Shown piece after piece: positions 23,110 through 34,191 of a stretch of 64,000 bases of DNA (position 1 is its first letter; the number at the start of each line of letters is the position of its first letter). Under the pieces are notes generated by a model that was not told the DNA's origin, did no database searches, and was given only the letters and a program-made list of their open reading frames with translations. The translations under genes were made by a program, and so were the position numbers. This DNA comes from Halictus rubicundus (lineage: Eukaryota; Arthropoda; Insecta; Hymenoptera; Halictidae): contig NC_135165.1 of assembly GCF_050948215.1 (NCBI RefSeq), positions 1,290,501 to 1,354,500 on the forward strand, in the 5' to 3' direction.

Positions 23110-26100
23110 GTAAGTCTACTATGCACCCTTTCTATTAACGCTCCGCACCCTCCGACTTCACTTTCGACCGGACCATTTCTTTTTGCCGAGCGAAAAATTT
23201 CGCAAAGAAACGATAGTTAACCGTTTGCACTGTTTTAACGCTAAACCTACAAAGCAGAGTCCATATAAAAGTGCAACGTCTTACAGAAGAGAGAAGATCG
23301 AATTTAGTTAAACTTTGTATGATTATAATTTGTGCTTAAACAAATTCACTAATTTCCTAGGGAAACGATTTTATAATTTCAATCATTGTGAAATAGAGAA
23401 CCGGTCGTTTTGACCGTGGTAGGTTCAGTGTTAACCGTTGTACCTGCTAACCCTTAAGTGCATAGATAAACTAAATATTAAGAACATGAATGCATACATG
23501 GGGTCCATTGAGGACGCCACTTACCTAATTCCTTGCTAACTTTGATTACAGCAACAATTTATTTCTGTAAACTTTCTGTAAAACTGGAAAATTTCTGTAA
23601 ACTAAAAATGGCGCGGCTAAAAATGTTAACACAAAATCCAACACTGGGGTCCTTTGCGGACCCCACTCATGCATTTAAGGGTTAACTGTGTTTCTTCTCC
23701 CGGAAAAATTTCAACAAGCAGAAAATAATTGCTGCTTCGATTCGATCTACTCGTTTGCTTGACAAGTGACCATTTTTGTCGCTTTTGCAAATTACCAAGG
23801 AATCGGCTCTCGACTGGCAGCGTCTCCGGGCAAATCGAAGCCAACCATACGCAGCCATTCGGGTTCGTCGACTCGAACAAGCATCGCGCGCGTTATCTGC
23901 GATCGGCAATTTCGTGCGCGAACCAATACTTATCGCGTGTACGGAGTTGATTTATCCGTCCCTCCCCTGGACCGGCGTCAGCCCCTTCAACCCTGATCCT
24001 TTCGTTCACAGCTGTTAGGGTATCGGCCGAATCTAGAGCCGCGTGGACGTCTCTCTCGAAAGCTCGTCGCTTGTGCGAGTAAAATTGATGGACACGGGCC
24101 GATCGACCGTCGCGGCAATGGACACCTGTCGATGCCAGATGTCGGGTGCTGTCGCGTCTCGCTGGAATCGTTGCGATTTTGAAACGCGGGTATCCTGTCG
24201 CGTCGCGTTTTTTAATTTTCTAACCCGTTGACGTACTGAAATTCGAGCTATCATTCATTTTCTAACTTGTTTGCCTCTACCGTTCAGAGTGTGGATCAGG
24301 AGTGAAAATGGTAAACGATGTCGGGTGAAAAATTTCTCTCGAAGAGGGACCGAATGATCGACGGAGAGACAAGGCAGGCGTCTAAGGCAGGGTCTGTTAG
24401 GTTAGCCTTACTGATGAGTCCCGCTAGCAGACCCGGGGACGAAACGCTTCGAACAATTCCGATTCGAATCCCACCGGAAGCACGGCTGACGTCGAACGGA
24501 GCTTAAAGGCATTAAACAAGAATAAATAAATAAAAACAGAAACAATCACGCACCGAGACAAACGAGAGTGTTCCATAGATCGCGGAGGAAACAACACGAG
24601 CCTACCAACAAGTAGCAACGGAAGAAGACGCACAAGTTCTTCGGAAGAACCACGCAAATCCTAGACGCTGAAGAGAAGAGGTAGACCGTTCGAGGAAGGA
24701 TTTCTAGTGACGACTGCTAGGATCTCAATGATCTCTACACGCGAAACGAAGCTCAAAAAGTGGGAGAACGAAACGTACTGGTCGACCACGACGAGATTGC
24801 ACGGTGTACGACCACACGAACACGATGAAACAAAAAATGAAGACGAAACTATGCAAGCAGGATCGCACCGGTAGCGTGCGCGCTCTGATCTTCGAGAAGA
24901 GAGACTAGGAGGTGGAAGGGAAGGGAGCGATTTCCTGTACTGAGGTTCAGAGGCCAACGGAGGCCGATCGGGTTCCTTGTCAACCAATCACGAGTCAGCG
25001 ATAGGCAAGAAATCGGCTGATCGGCGAGGGACGCGTCTAAGGCAGGGTCTGCTAGGTTCGCCTTACTGAAGAGTCCCGCTAGCAGACCTGGGGACGAAAC
25101 GCGGCCATTCTCAGTGAACTCTCATCGCTGGCCTAGCATTTTCATACCGGAAACAGTGAGTTTCAACATTTCACGGGGAAGAACTGCATCGTTTACCATT
25201 CCTCCTGAATCGACTTGAACAAATTTTGACTCGCTTCTCCGTTCGTAGAATTGCGAATCGATATTCGGTACGCGGGGAGACTGTACTTTTTAGTATTGCC
25301 TGCGTCGCGGAGAGTCGATCGATTCGGCGAACGGGGCGGCTCAGCTGCGTTCCAGCGCGTGCAGTTGACGTGGTGCAACGGCAGCTTAGGATTGCGCAAC
25401 ATGGTGACCCTCCTCCGAGCTTTTTACCCCCGGGGGAACCGAGTCCATCAGAGGGCCCGACGTCGTAATCCTGTGCGCGTACGCTCGTCGGCGAAAATTC
25501 CCAGCGGCTCTAAACGCATCGAGAAGGGGAAAGAGCACGAGAAAGATAGAGAGAGAGAGCGAGAGAGAGAGAGAGAGAAACGCGCACGTGCTCGCGAACG
25601 TCGCGACGCTATTTCTAGCGGGCGAGTAGCGGGGGCGTCGTTTCGTTTCGTTTCGTTTCGTTTCAGGCATCGCCGCTCTTTATATTCGACCTCGTCGCCG
25701 CGATCTCAGGGCCGTACACTCGACCCGTGCTCCAACACCGAGGAAACCGTTCATTCGGATACCGATGAATGGATCCCAGGCGCCGCCGGACCGACATACT
25801 CGGTGTCCCGGTACTCGCTGTAGAATTAGGCGAAATTTCCCCGCGGAAAAATCTAAAAGTAAAACTTGCAACGAAATATGTTAGACTGAACACTGGTCCG
25901 TAGAGGTTTAATTCACTATCTTTCTAATCCGACTTGCTTGTCTGGCTATGACTTACCGTATCTACTGACGCGAGCTCGCCGACCAGCAATTTTCGAAAAT
26001 GTGCGATTCCTCTTGTAAAAGAATTTCATCGTGTTATTTTTTCAAATAGATTCCCCATCTTGATGGACACCCTGTATAGTGGCTGTTATTGTTTGCAGAC

Positions 26101-27622
26101 TGTCGATAAATAATAGCGTTTTCAAGGGTGCTCCCGGAAAAACAAGTCCAGTGTTCGATCTTTCGGTAAACTTCATCGAAATCCCGTCGATCCTATTTGT
26201 TGATCCAGCAAGCTATTGCATTCGAGCACCGGCCCGTTACTATACGTCTCTATTCATGTGTTTTCAATGTTCTTCTTCCGCCGCTTCGTTCTCTGTATAC
26301 TTCTGGATAACAACTGGTAACAATTAATGCTTCGTTGCACACGGTAGTTCGACCGAACTCCGTTTTCTCATTTCTCGACGTGTTTAATTAGACAAGATCG
26401 TGATGGTATTTCGATGCTTATGTGTTACAGGACAGAGCCTGGGTTATGGTTTCGTCAACTATCACCGGCCCGAGGATGCCGAGAAGGCTATCAACACGCT
26501 CAACGGCCTGCGGCTGCAGAATAAGACGATCAAGGTACGTTAACCGTTCAATCGTCGTCAAGAAAGTATTCGTAGATGTTCAGAACAGCTCAAATGAGTT
26601 ATCCGAGAGAGCTCATCGGAAATGCAGAGATTGTCGGGAAAAGCGACCCCAGAAGTTTTCGCGGTTAGTTGGCTCCGGTTCAAAGTTTGCGCAACATTGT
26701 CGACGACTCGACGCGTCGCGTCTCGTCGCGTCGCGTTTGATTTCGCCGCGCACGATTTCCCGAAATGTTCGATATACGGTGCGTTCCCGATACATCGCCG
26801 CCGGAAAACGCTGTTTCGCAAATTCTAGAAACAAATTGTTGGCGCGGGCTACGCGATATTTTATCGAGCGGCGCGAGCTGCGCGACAGATATCGCGCCTC
26901 CGCGGAGAACAGTCGTCCCCGAATGTTGGTCGCGTGGCAAAACGCCGGAACGAATGTTGGCAGTGGGGGTTGGTTTCTTCGTATTTCAGAGGAATCGAGC
27001 TTGATAATCGGCCGGGGCCTGGCTGTGACTTATCGCGATCTATTTCGAATGCGGACGACGTTAATGCGCGTCTCGCTTTGATTATCATCGAACATCTCCG
27101 CGCGAGTCACGCCAAATCGTCTCGTCCCGTTCCTCGGTTATGAGCCATTTATCGACGCGTTTCGGGCAATTCTGAAGTTTCAAATGACAGTCTGATTCAT
27201 TTCGAACCGAAGACGATTTCCACGGACGATTAGTTTCTCCTTGACGTAAATTTTCGAGATTGCTGTCTGCCCATTACAGACCAAATCTACTAGTCTTCCG
27301 TCCCCGTCTGAAACTAAAAATCGTCTGTCTGTCACTGGCTGATTCTACTTGAATGAGATTGTTGGCCGCTGTCTCGGCCGTTTGCGACAAATATAATTTT
27401 GTTTGTCTGTCTATTATTGGGCCACTCCACTTAAATCAAACGTACACGATTTCTACTATTTGTTGTCCAATATTTCTTCTCGAAGCACAGCATTGTCAGC
27501 TGGCCTCTTATTCTTTGTCGTCTCAGTTTGTTTGTCAAGTTGAAACTGAATGTTACTGAATGTAACGGTCCGTTTCTTTGCCGACCGTGTTGCCACTTTA
27601 AATAAATGCTGGCGACGCCGCC

Positions 27623-27653
<31 letters not shown>

Positions 27654-30600
27654 TCTACGTGTCTATATTATTGACCGGTTCTACTGGATCTATACGTACA
27701 AACAACGCCGCCTGTCCGCGTGTCCATTGCCGACCGTTTCTATCGGAAATATATAGAAACAGTATTATTCGTCTGTCCATTGGTGAAACACGTCTCTGCT
27801 CGGCGATACAGCCCGGCCTATTATCTGTTCCCTATCGATTTGTCTCCCACTCGCGAATTCGTATCAAATCATCGCGGCGAGCAAACAACGCTCTATTGTG
27901 CCCTGCCAATGTCTATAATCGGGAACCGCGACTCGAAGTAATCGATAATGGAGCAACACTGCAGCCAAATCGCATTCGACACCGCTTTCGCAACGATCTC
28001 GCGAGTTCCGCGGGAAATATCAATTATCGGATCTCACCGGTTCGATCTCTCCGAAAAGGAGGCGATTTTTCCGGCATTGTCGAGCGTTAGAAATCTACAA
28101 AAAAAAAAAATTTGTATTCAATGCTTCAACGTAGGTGCTTTAATAGTACGTTGCTCTGGTCACACGCAATCTTGTTTGCTCGGGAAAAAATAATATGATT
28201 TTCCTAATTTGACTAGCTAAAAACCAGGGGTGATACGCTAACGGAGATAGCAATATATAAAATAACAATATTTGTAGCAGCCTCGAAAAATGTTCCCGTC
28301 GAAAGAAAATCGCGAACCCCGTTGAGCTGTCTTAGTTCGATGCTCGAAAACGTAGGCAGGCCATCCTTCATACACAGCTGAAAAGAATGACAGAGTATCA
28401 GGATTGAAAGAATATCTTGTCGAATACTCTGACGCCATGTAGTTTAACGAAATAACATGATTACATTGATTACAAAAGACCGTGCTTGTTTCGCAGAAAA
28501 TAATTAAAGAGGCCCTTATTCATCGATGTCTACGAATTTCTGAAAAGCGTTCGTCGCCCGAAACGAAAAGGAACGGAACGAACACGATTATCGTGAAATT
28601 TCTCGATTAGGATATAGCCGCGCGAGAAGATGTTGGAACGGGTTGGTGACAATGATTGGTCTGCCGCAGGTATCGTACGCGAGACCGAGCAGCGAGGCGA
28701 TCAAAGGCGCGAACCTTTACGTGAGTGGTCTGCCGAAGAACATGACGCAACTAGACCTGGAGAATCTGTTCAGCTCGTACGGCAGAATCATCACGTCGCG
28801 GATACTCTGCGACAACATCACCGGTAAGTTGTTGCACCCGGCTTGCGGCGGGTGGTCGTGTTGGTCGAGGCGTTCGTCGGTGACGTTGAAATCAGCACAC
28901 ACAACGGTCTTACCGGGCACACCGATAAGTACGATACACGTGTTCTACGAGCCAGCCGACTGTGTTCAAGGCTCGATAAAAAGGGATTTAAAGGGACGCA
29001 CAATTCGCTCGCACAAGTACGGTTACCTCCTCGGAGAGGGAGGACAAGAATATATACCTAATGGCGGCCGGGAGCGGCGAACGAAAAACCCGAGAAAAAC
29101 CCGAGAGAAACCGCCGCAACCGATGGAAGCGGTTCTGAGTGTCGAATGAAAAACAAGTGGCTTGTTCGAGTAGATTGGGAACGTGCGAGTCGGACAAGAC
29201 GCGCACGAGCGTTCCTTGAGGAGAGGCGCGCGAGTCCGATCGAGGATCGAGAGATACGTCAGTAGGCCATGGGGTTTTCCAGTCCGGACACCTTTTCTTT
29301 TTTTCTCTCTGTCTATTTTACGTTCGTTTTTCGTTGCCGCGCGGGGCTGGATCGGTGCGCCCGCGATCCGAGCGAGAACGAGTCGAGAGCGAACACGATC
29401 GCGTGCCGGTTGACGAGCGAGAACCTTTTATTCTCGCTCGTCGATCGATCATTTTTCTTTTCCTTCAACCATCAACGCCGGTTCTTCTTTTCGTTTCTCC
29501 GATTGATCCACGGCTAGAACAGTTTCACCGACCCTCGCGTCTCACGCCTCATGGCCTAAACAACCCCCTTTTCTCTCACATTCTTCACGCTCGCAAACGC
29601 TTCTTTCCGTCTTATTTTGCCACCGGATGGTTTTCCTTTTTTTTTTTGCTCGTTAACGGTTCGCATCGATTTTTTCTTTTAATTTTCCTCTCTTTCGTTC
29701 GCTTGTTCTTTCGCCACTGATCCGCAGCGCCGCGGTCCTCGATCCGTATCGTTTTCAGTTTCGCCTTTTTTTCTTTGCCGTTCTTGAAGAATCGTTTTGC
29801 ATCGCACAGAACCAACACCGCACACACACATACACACACACGCTTACTCTCTCTCTCCCTCTCTGTTGGTTTTTCCCGTTCACCCTCGGGTACGTCAGCG
29901 CGCGCGTGTTCACCGAGACGTTTTCGAAAATTTTTGCGTAACTTAAGCACGAGGAAAGCAGTAGCGTAAAAAAGGAAAACTAACTGAAGGAATCGCTCGC
30001 CCCTTATTCTGATCATGCGACCAGTTTCTTTTTCACTCACGTAACCCACAGATCGCCATCTTGTCTCCCGGCGGTGTTCGATGGTCGCTCGTAAACTCTT
30101 CTCTTTTCTCTCCTTTGACCTCTTCAAGGACGAAAACACTGTTTTCCAGGTCGTATCGTAAACCCTCCACCGAGCACAGTCATCTTCTTATGCTAATTTC
30201 TGCCCTGTCGGCAACAAAACGATATTAAAGTTCATCTTCATGCGCGTAACTTCATTCGCATTGTCCTGTAAACTCGATAAAAGCTAACGAGAACATGACC
30301 GAATAACATATATCTTTTTCAATCCTTCTCGACAGGAAATATGAGAAACAAAATTCTGCGGATAATCTGAAAAATCGGTAGAAGGAGGCTCATGGACGTA
30401 TTTTCGTGAATTCACAGGAAAATTTGCAGAACCGAAGGATCGAGTAATTAGCGAAGAGACCAGAATTAAAATTCTTGAAGAGGTTAGAAGATTTTCCCGC
30501 GCGATGATCGAACGCCGCGCGAGAGGGAAAGGCGAGAAAGACCATCGAACAGATCATTATGATTGTTTCCTCGTTTCCGGTCGCGTGTTCTCGTTCGGCG

Positions 30601-33600
30601 GTCACGCGACTCGGTCATCCGCGTGGTCACCGTTGATTTTCCCTTCTGGTTTCCGTTTTTGTGTCCTCCATTCGCACCCTCCCGTCGACGAATCAGGGGC
30701 GAGCGACTCTCGCGTCATGCTTTTGCAGCCAGTTTGAATTTTAACGTGATATGATTTTTTCCGTTTCTGTTTAGTACGACAGTTTGTGACCGGCGGCGGA
30801 GACTATTTGCCCGGTACGTAACTCATACAACTCTTTTTTCTTTCACCCCTACTACGTCCAAGTCGAGACAAAGGCAGCCGTTCTTCTCGCTCACATTTGC
30901 TTTTGTTGCTATTTTTATCTCTCTTTATCTCTATCTATCTCTCTCTCTCTCTCTCTATCTGTCTCTTTCTATTTTTTTGTCTTTACAATCTTTTTCTTCG
31001 AGGCTCGTGCGCGTTTTCGTTTCTTCGCGCCGCCTCGAACGTTGCCGCGAGTCGATCGGACGTTTTACACCCTTGCCCGCCGAGTACGACGAGTTAACTC
31101 GTCGCTGGGAGAAATCTCTGAGATTCGAGAAGAACGATTGTTAACTGGTCCCTCGGCGGGCACGGAGATACGAGCGGCAACGAGACCGATTGGTATAAAC
31201 CTTTTGTTTTCCAGGGAACGATTACACTGTCGGCCGAAAGCCTGCCCCGATCGCTTGCCCGCGGACGTTCATTGAAACTGCTGGTCGATTGTTGGCTTTA
31301 CTGCATTGCCACGTTCGCTGCCAACAGATTTTTATTCGATTCAACGCGGCTTTGATAGAGAAAGAAAATGCAAACTGAAATCAAAAATCCTAGAGCGAGC
31401 TTCCCAGATAACTTTGAACATGTTACTTCTTCACGGAGAAGATGGTATTAGCATAAACTTTCTGTAGAATCTGGTTAACGCGCTTTATCTCAGAACGTAG
31501 CGCAACTTTTGACAAGAGGGGGGAGTCGACTTTTTCACAGTGATATATAATGGCTGCGAACGCGTCGACAGAATGCGTTCGAGGCTGGTCTCGGCAAGCA
31601 GATCTGAGACTTTCGGCGGACACTGTACCCGTCTCCACCGATCTTTAGTTCTCTACAATCGTTCTCTAATCCGGCTGCATTTGTCCACGACAACAGACAC
31701 CCAGACGTTCCTTCCGTGCGCCGTTTTTGTTTCTTTACGCTTATTCGTCTCGTCCGTTATGATTTTGCGACCGTGCTCCCGATTCTTTTCGTTTCCTTTT
31801 ATTGCCGCGCGTCGCCGACTCGTTCAGCTATGCCGGGAACCAAGAGAATCGAATGAGAACAATATCGTATATATATACATATATATGCATATACATGTAT
31901 ACATACATAACGAGAACGATCAACGAAACTACTCGGGGAGATCGGTCGACATATAGGCGATAACACGCCTGATAGATAGTTCGTGATCACGAAATCGCTG
32001 TAAAGAAACGAATCTGCGCGCACCGAGCCACTCGTTCGAGTTTCGAGAGCCCGCTGATCCAGGCATGGGCTAGGAGCGCTCTTCGCCCTGGGAGCGCTCC
32101 GGATTGCCCCACGGAGCATCCACGTTTTAGCCGCGAGGAGGAGTGGGGCGCGCCAGGACCGTTCAACTTGCTCCTTCCGCGTAGAGTGGGCGTGGCCCGC
32201 GCCGTAGGAGGCGTGGTCTCTCGGTGCTCTCGACGGAGCAGCGCCCCACAGGGCAATCTCTGCCCATGCCTGCGCTGATCGGTCTCGATCATTGTCTCCC
32301 AGAATGATCGTGGGACGCGATCAAGGTCCCCGAACCGGGAGAGAAGGTTCGTCGAGACGAGCCAAATAAAATAGTCTTATCGTTGACGCTGTCTGGAGCT
32401 TCGAATTCGCAACCAATCTCAGCGGGGAGCTTGGGCTGGCTCGATTTCGCAAAATTACCAGATAATACAAACTTCCACCGAATATTCCGTTTAATGGAAG
32501 TTTGCTCGCAGAAGAGCGTTTATCGGTTTTCGAGGGACCCCAAAAGTCTCTGACGTGGTTCGCCTGGGGCAGGGCGGGGCGAGGTTTTGTTCATTCTAAA
32601 AGCGTGGAGCCAGCCCCTAGTCTCCATTCAAGGGTAGCATGCTCGCGTCACGGATCACCGGTCGCCGAGCACAATTTTTAATTACTCCGCGTCGGATCCA
32701 ATTTTTTGGTCAACTAATCATCGAGAAAAACCGCCGAGCTCAGGACCGGGACCAGTGGTCTGTGAACACAGCCCGAAATAATTCTACCGGAGGATCGCTG
32801 TCCAGAATAAAACTGTCGGACGCGCTAGTTTATTGCTGGTTCTACCCCGGAATCGATATCCACCGTGTCGAGAATGAAATTAAACGACGGTGTTCCTGCT
32901 CCGTCGTTGTTGTCGCTAATTGGTTAACCGGGCGGGGCGAGAGTGAATTATCGTCCGCCCTGTTTGACGATGGACAATGATCGATGGACGCGCGTAATTC
33001 CGTTATACGAGGTAACCGTAACTATTTCGAACTGGTTCACCGCTCAGAGAAAAATAAGTATAAACGATTGCGTAATTGTGAATTACTTTAATCGGTACTC
33101 GGCGATATTTCTCTGGTCGCAAACGCTTTGACGATTCCAGTTGAGATACAATTCTGAAATATACAATCGACAAACAGAATGTTTTTGCAAGGATCGGTTC
33201 GCACAATTTTCATTCTAAAGCTGTGTCCACACTGAAACTCTTGCTGTCTTTTTATACTCGGTAAAAGAAGCTCGATGTCGCATCAGTGTGGAGGTAGCTT
33301 TATATTGAAATGAGCGATGTTGAGAAGACTGTCCTTGACGGAATTGGGAGGGGAAGTGGACACATTAGGCAGGTAGAATCGATGGGATTGGCAATCGGCG
33401 ATCCAGCTGCGAAGCGATAGACAGCGTGAACGATAAGAGAGCCGACGATTGGTCGACTCGAACGTAGGATTAAGGTAAGAAGATGGATATATGGAATAAT
33501 CAGAACCGATTCCGACAGGATTGTCGAAGGGGGTCGGTTTCATAAGGTTCGACCAGCGGGTCGAGGCCGAGAAGGCGATCCAAGAATTAAACGGTAGCAT

Positions 33601-34159
33601 TCCGAAGGGCTCGTCCGAGCCGATCACCGTCAAGTTCGCCAACAATCCGAGCAACAACAACAAGGCGATACCGCCGTTGACCGCCTATCTGGCACCGCAG
33701 GCGACTCGACGATTCGGCGGCCCGATCCACCATCCAACCGGCCGCTTCAGGTACATTCCACTGTCGCCACTATCCAGGTACCTACTCGCCTCTACTCGCT
33801 CTACCCAGAAATCTCTCTCTCTTCTTCTTCTTCTTCTTCTCTCTAACTCTGTCTCTTTACTCTATTTTTCTCTCTTTCTCTGTCTTTCTTTCTCTAATTC
33901 ATCTCTGACACTGTACTCTTGACATTTTCGTTCCGTTTCTTCCTTTCTTCCGTTCACACCTTGTTTCTCTCTCTCTCTCTCTCTCTCCTTTTTGTTTTTC
34001 TAATCGATTTATTTCTCTCTGTCGATTGCGTTCTCGCGGTTCCATCAACCGTTCGAATCAGCGTCCCACAACAGATGCTATGCTACGCTGTGTTTCGTCG
34101 AAGCTGATCGATCGATCGATGCTCGATTCATTTATTTTGATATTTTTTCTTTCTTTTTT

Positions 34160-34191
<32 letters not shown>

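Larger units (their letters stand above)
23110..26430 (+). other. elav intron 1 (between coding exons 1 and 2)
   Basis: 3,321 nt. Contains two TTAA miniature elements (23,235-23,685), the two hammerhead ribozymes (24,376-25,103), a GA tract near 25,550 and a TTTCG repeat near 25,636. The ribozymes are on the transcribed strand, so efficient cleavage would sever exon 1 from exon 2 unless splicing is faster or the cleavage is slow. Confidence 0.9.
28824..33518 (+). other. elav intron 3, containing the 39-nt microexon and a hAT miniature element
   Basis: 4,695 nt if the microexon is skipped; 1,951 and 2,705 nt if included. Contains CT-rich tracts (29.85 and 30.93 kb), a TATA-rich stretch near 31,870, the hAT element at 32,060 and the foldback at 33,216. 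Confidence 0.85.

Noticed and set aside
26055..26080. GGACACCCTGTATA (with relatives at about 240 and 38,868) resembling mariner-type transposon tips
   Set aside because: No paired inverted end or TA duplication could be found at any of the three places.
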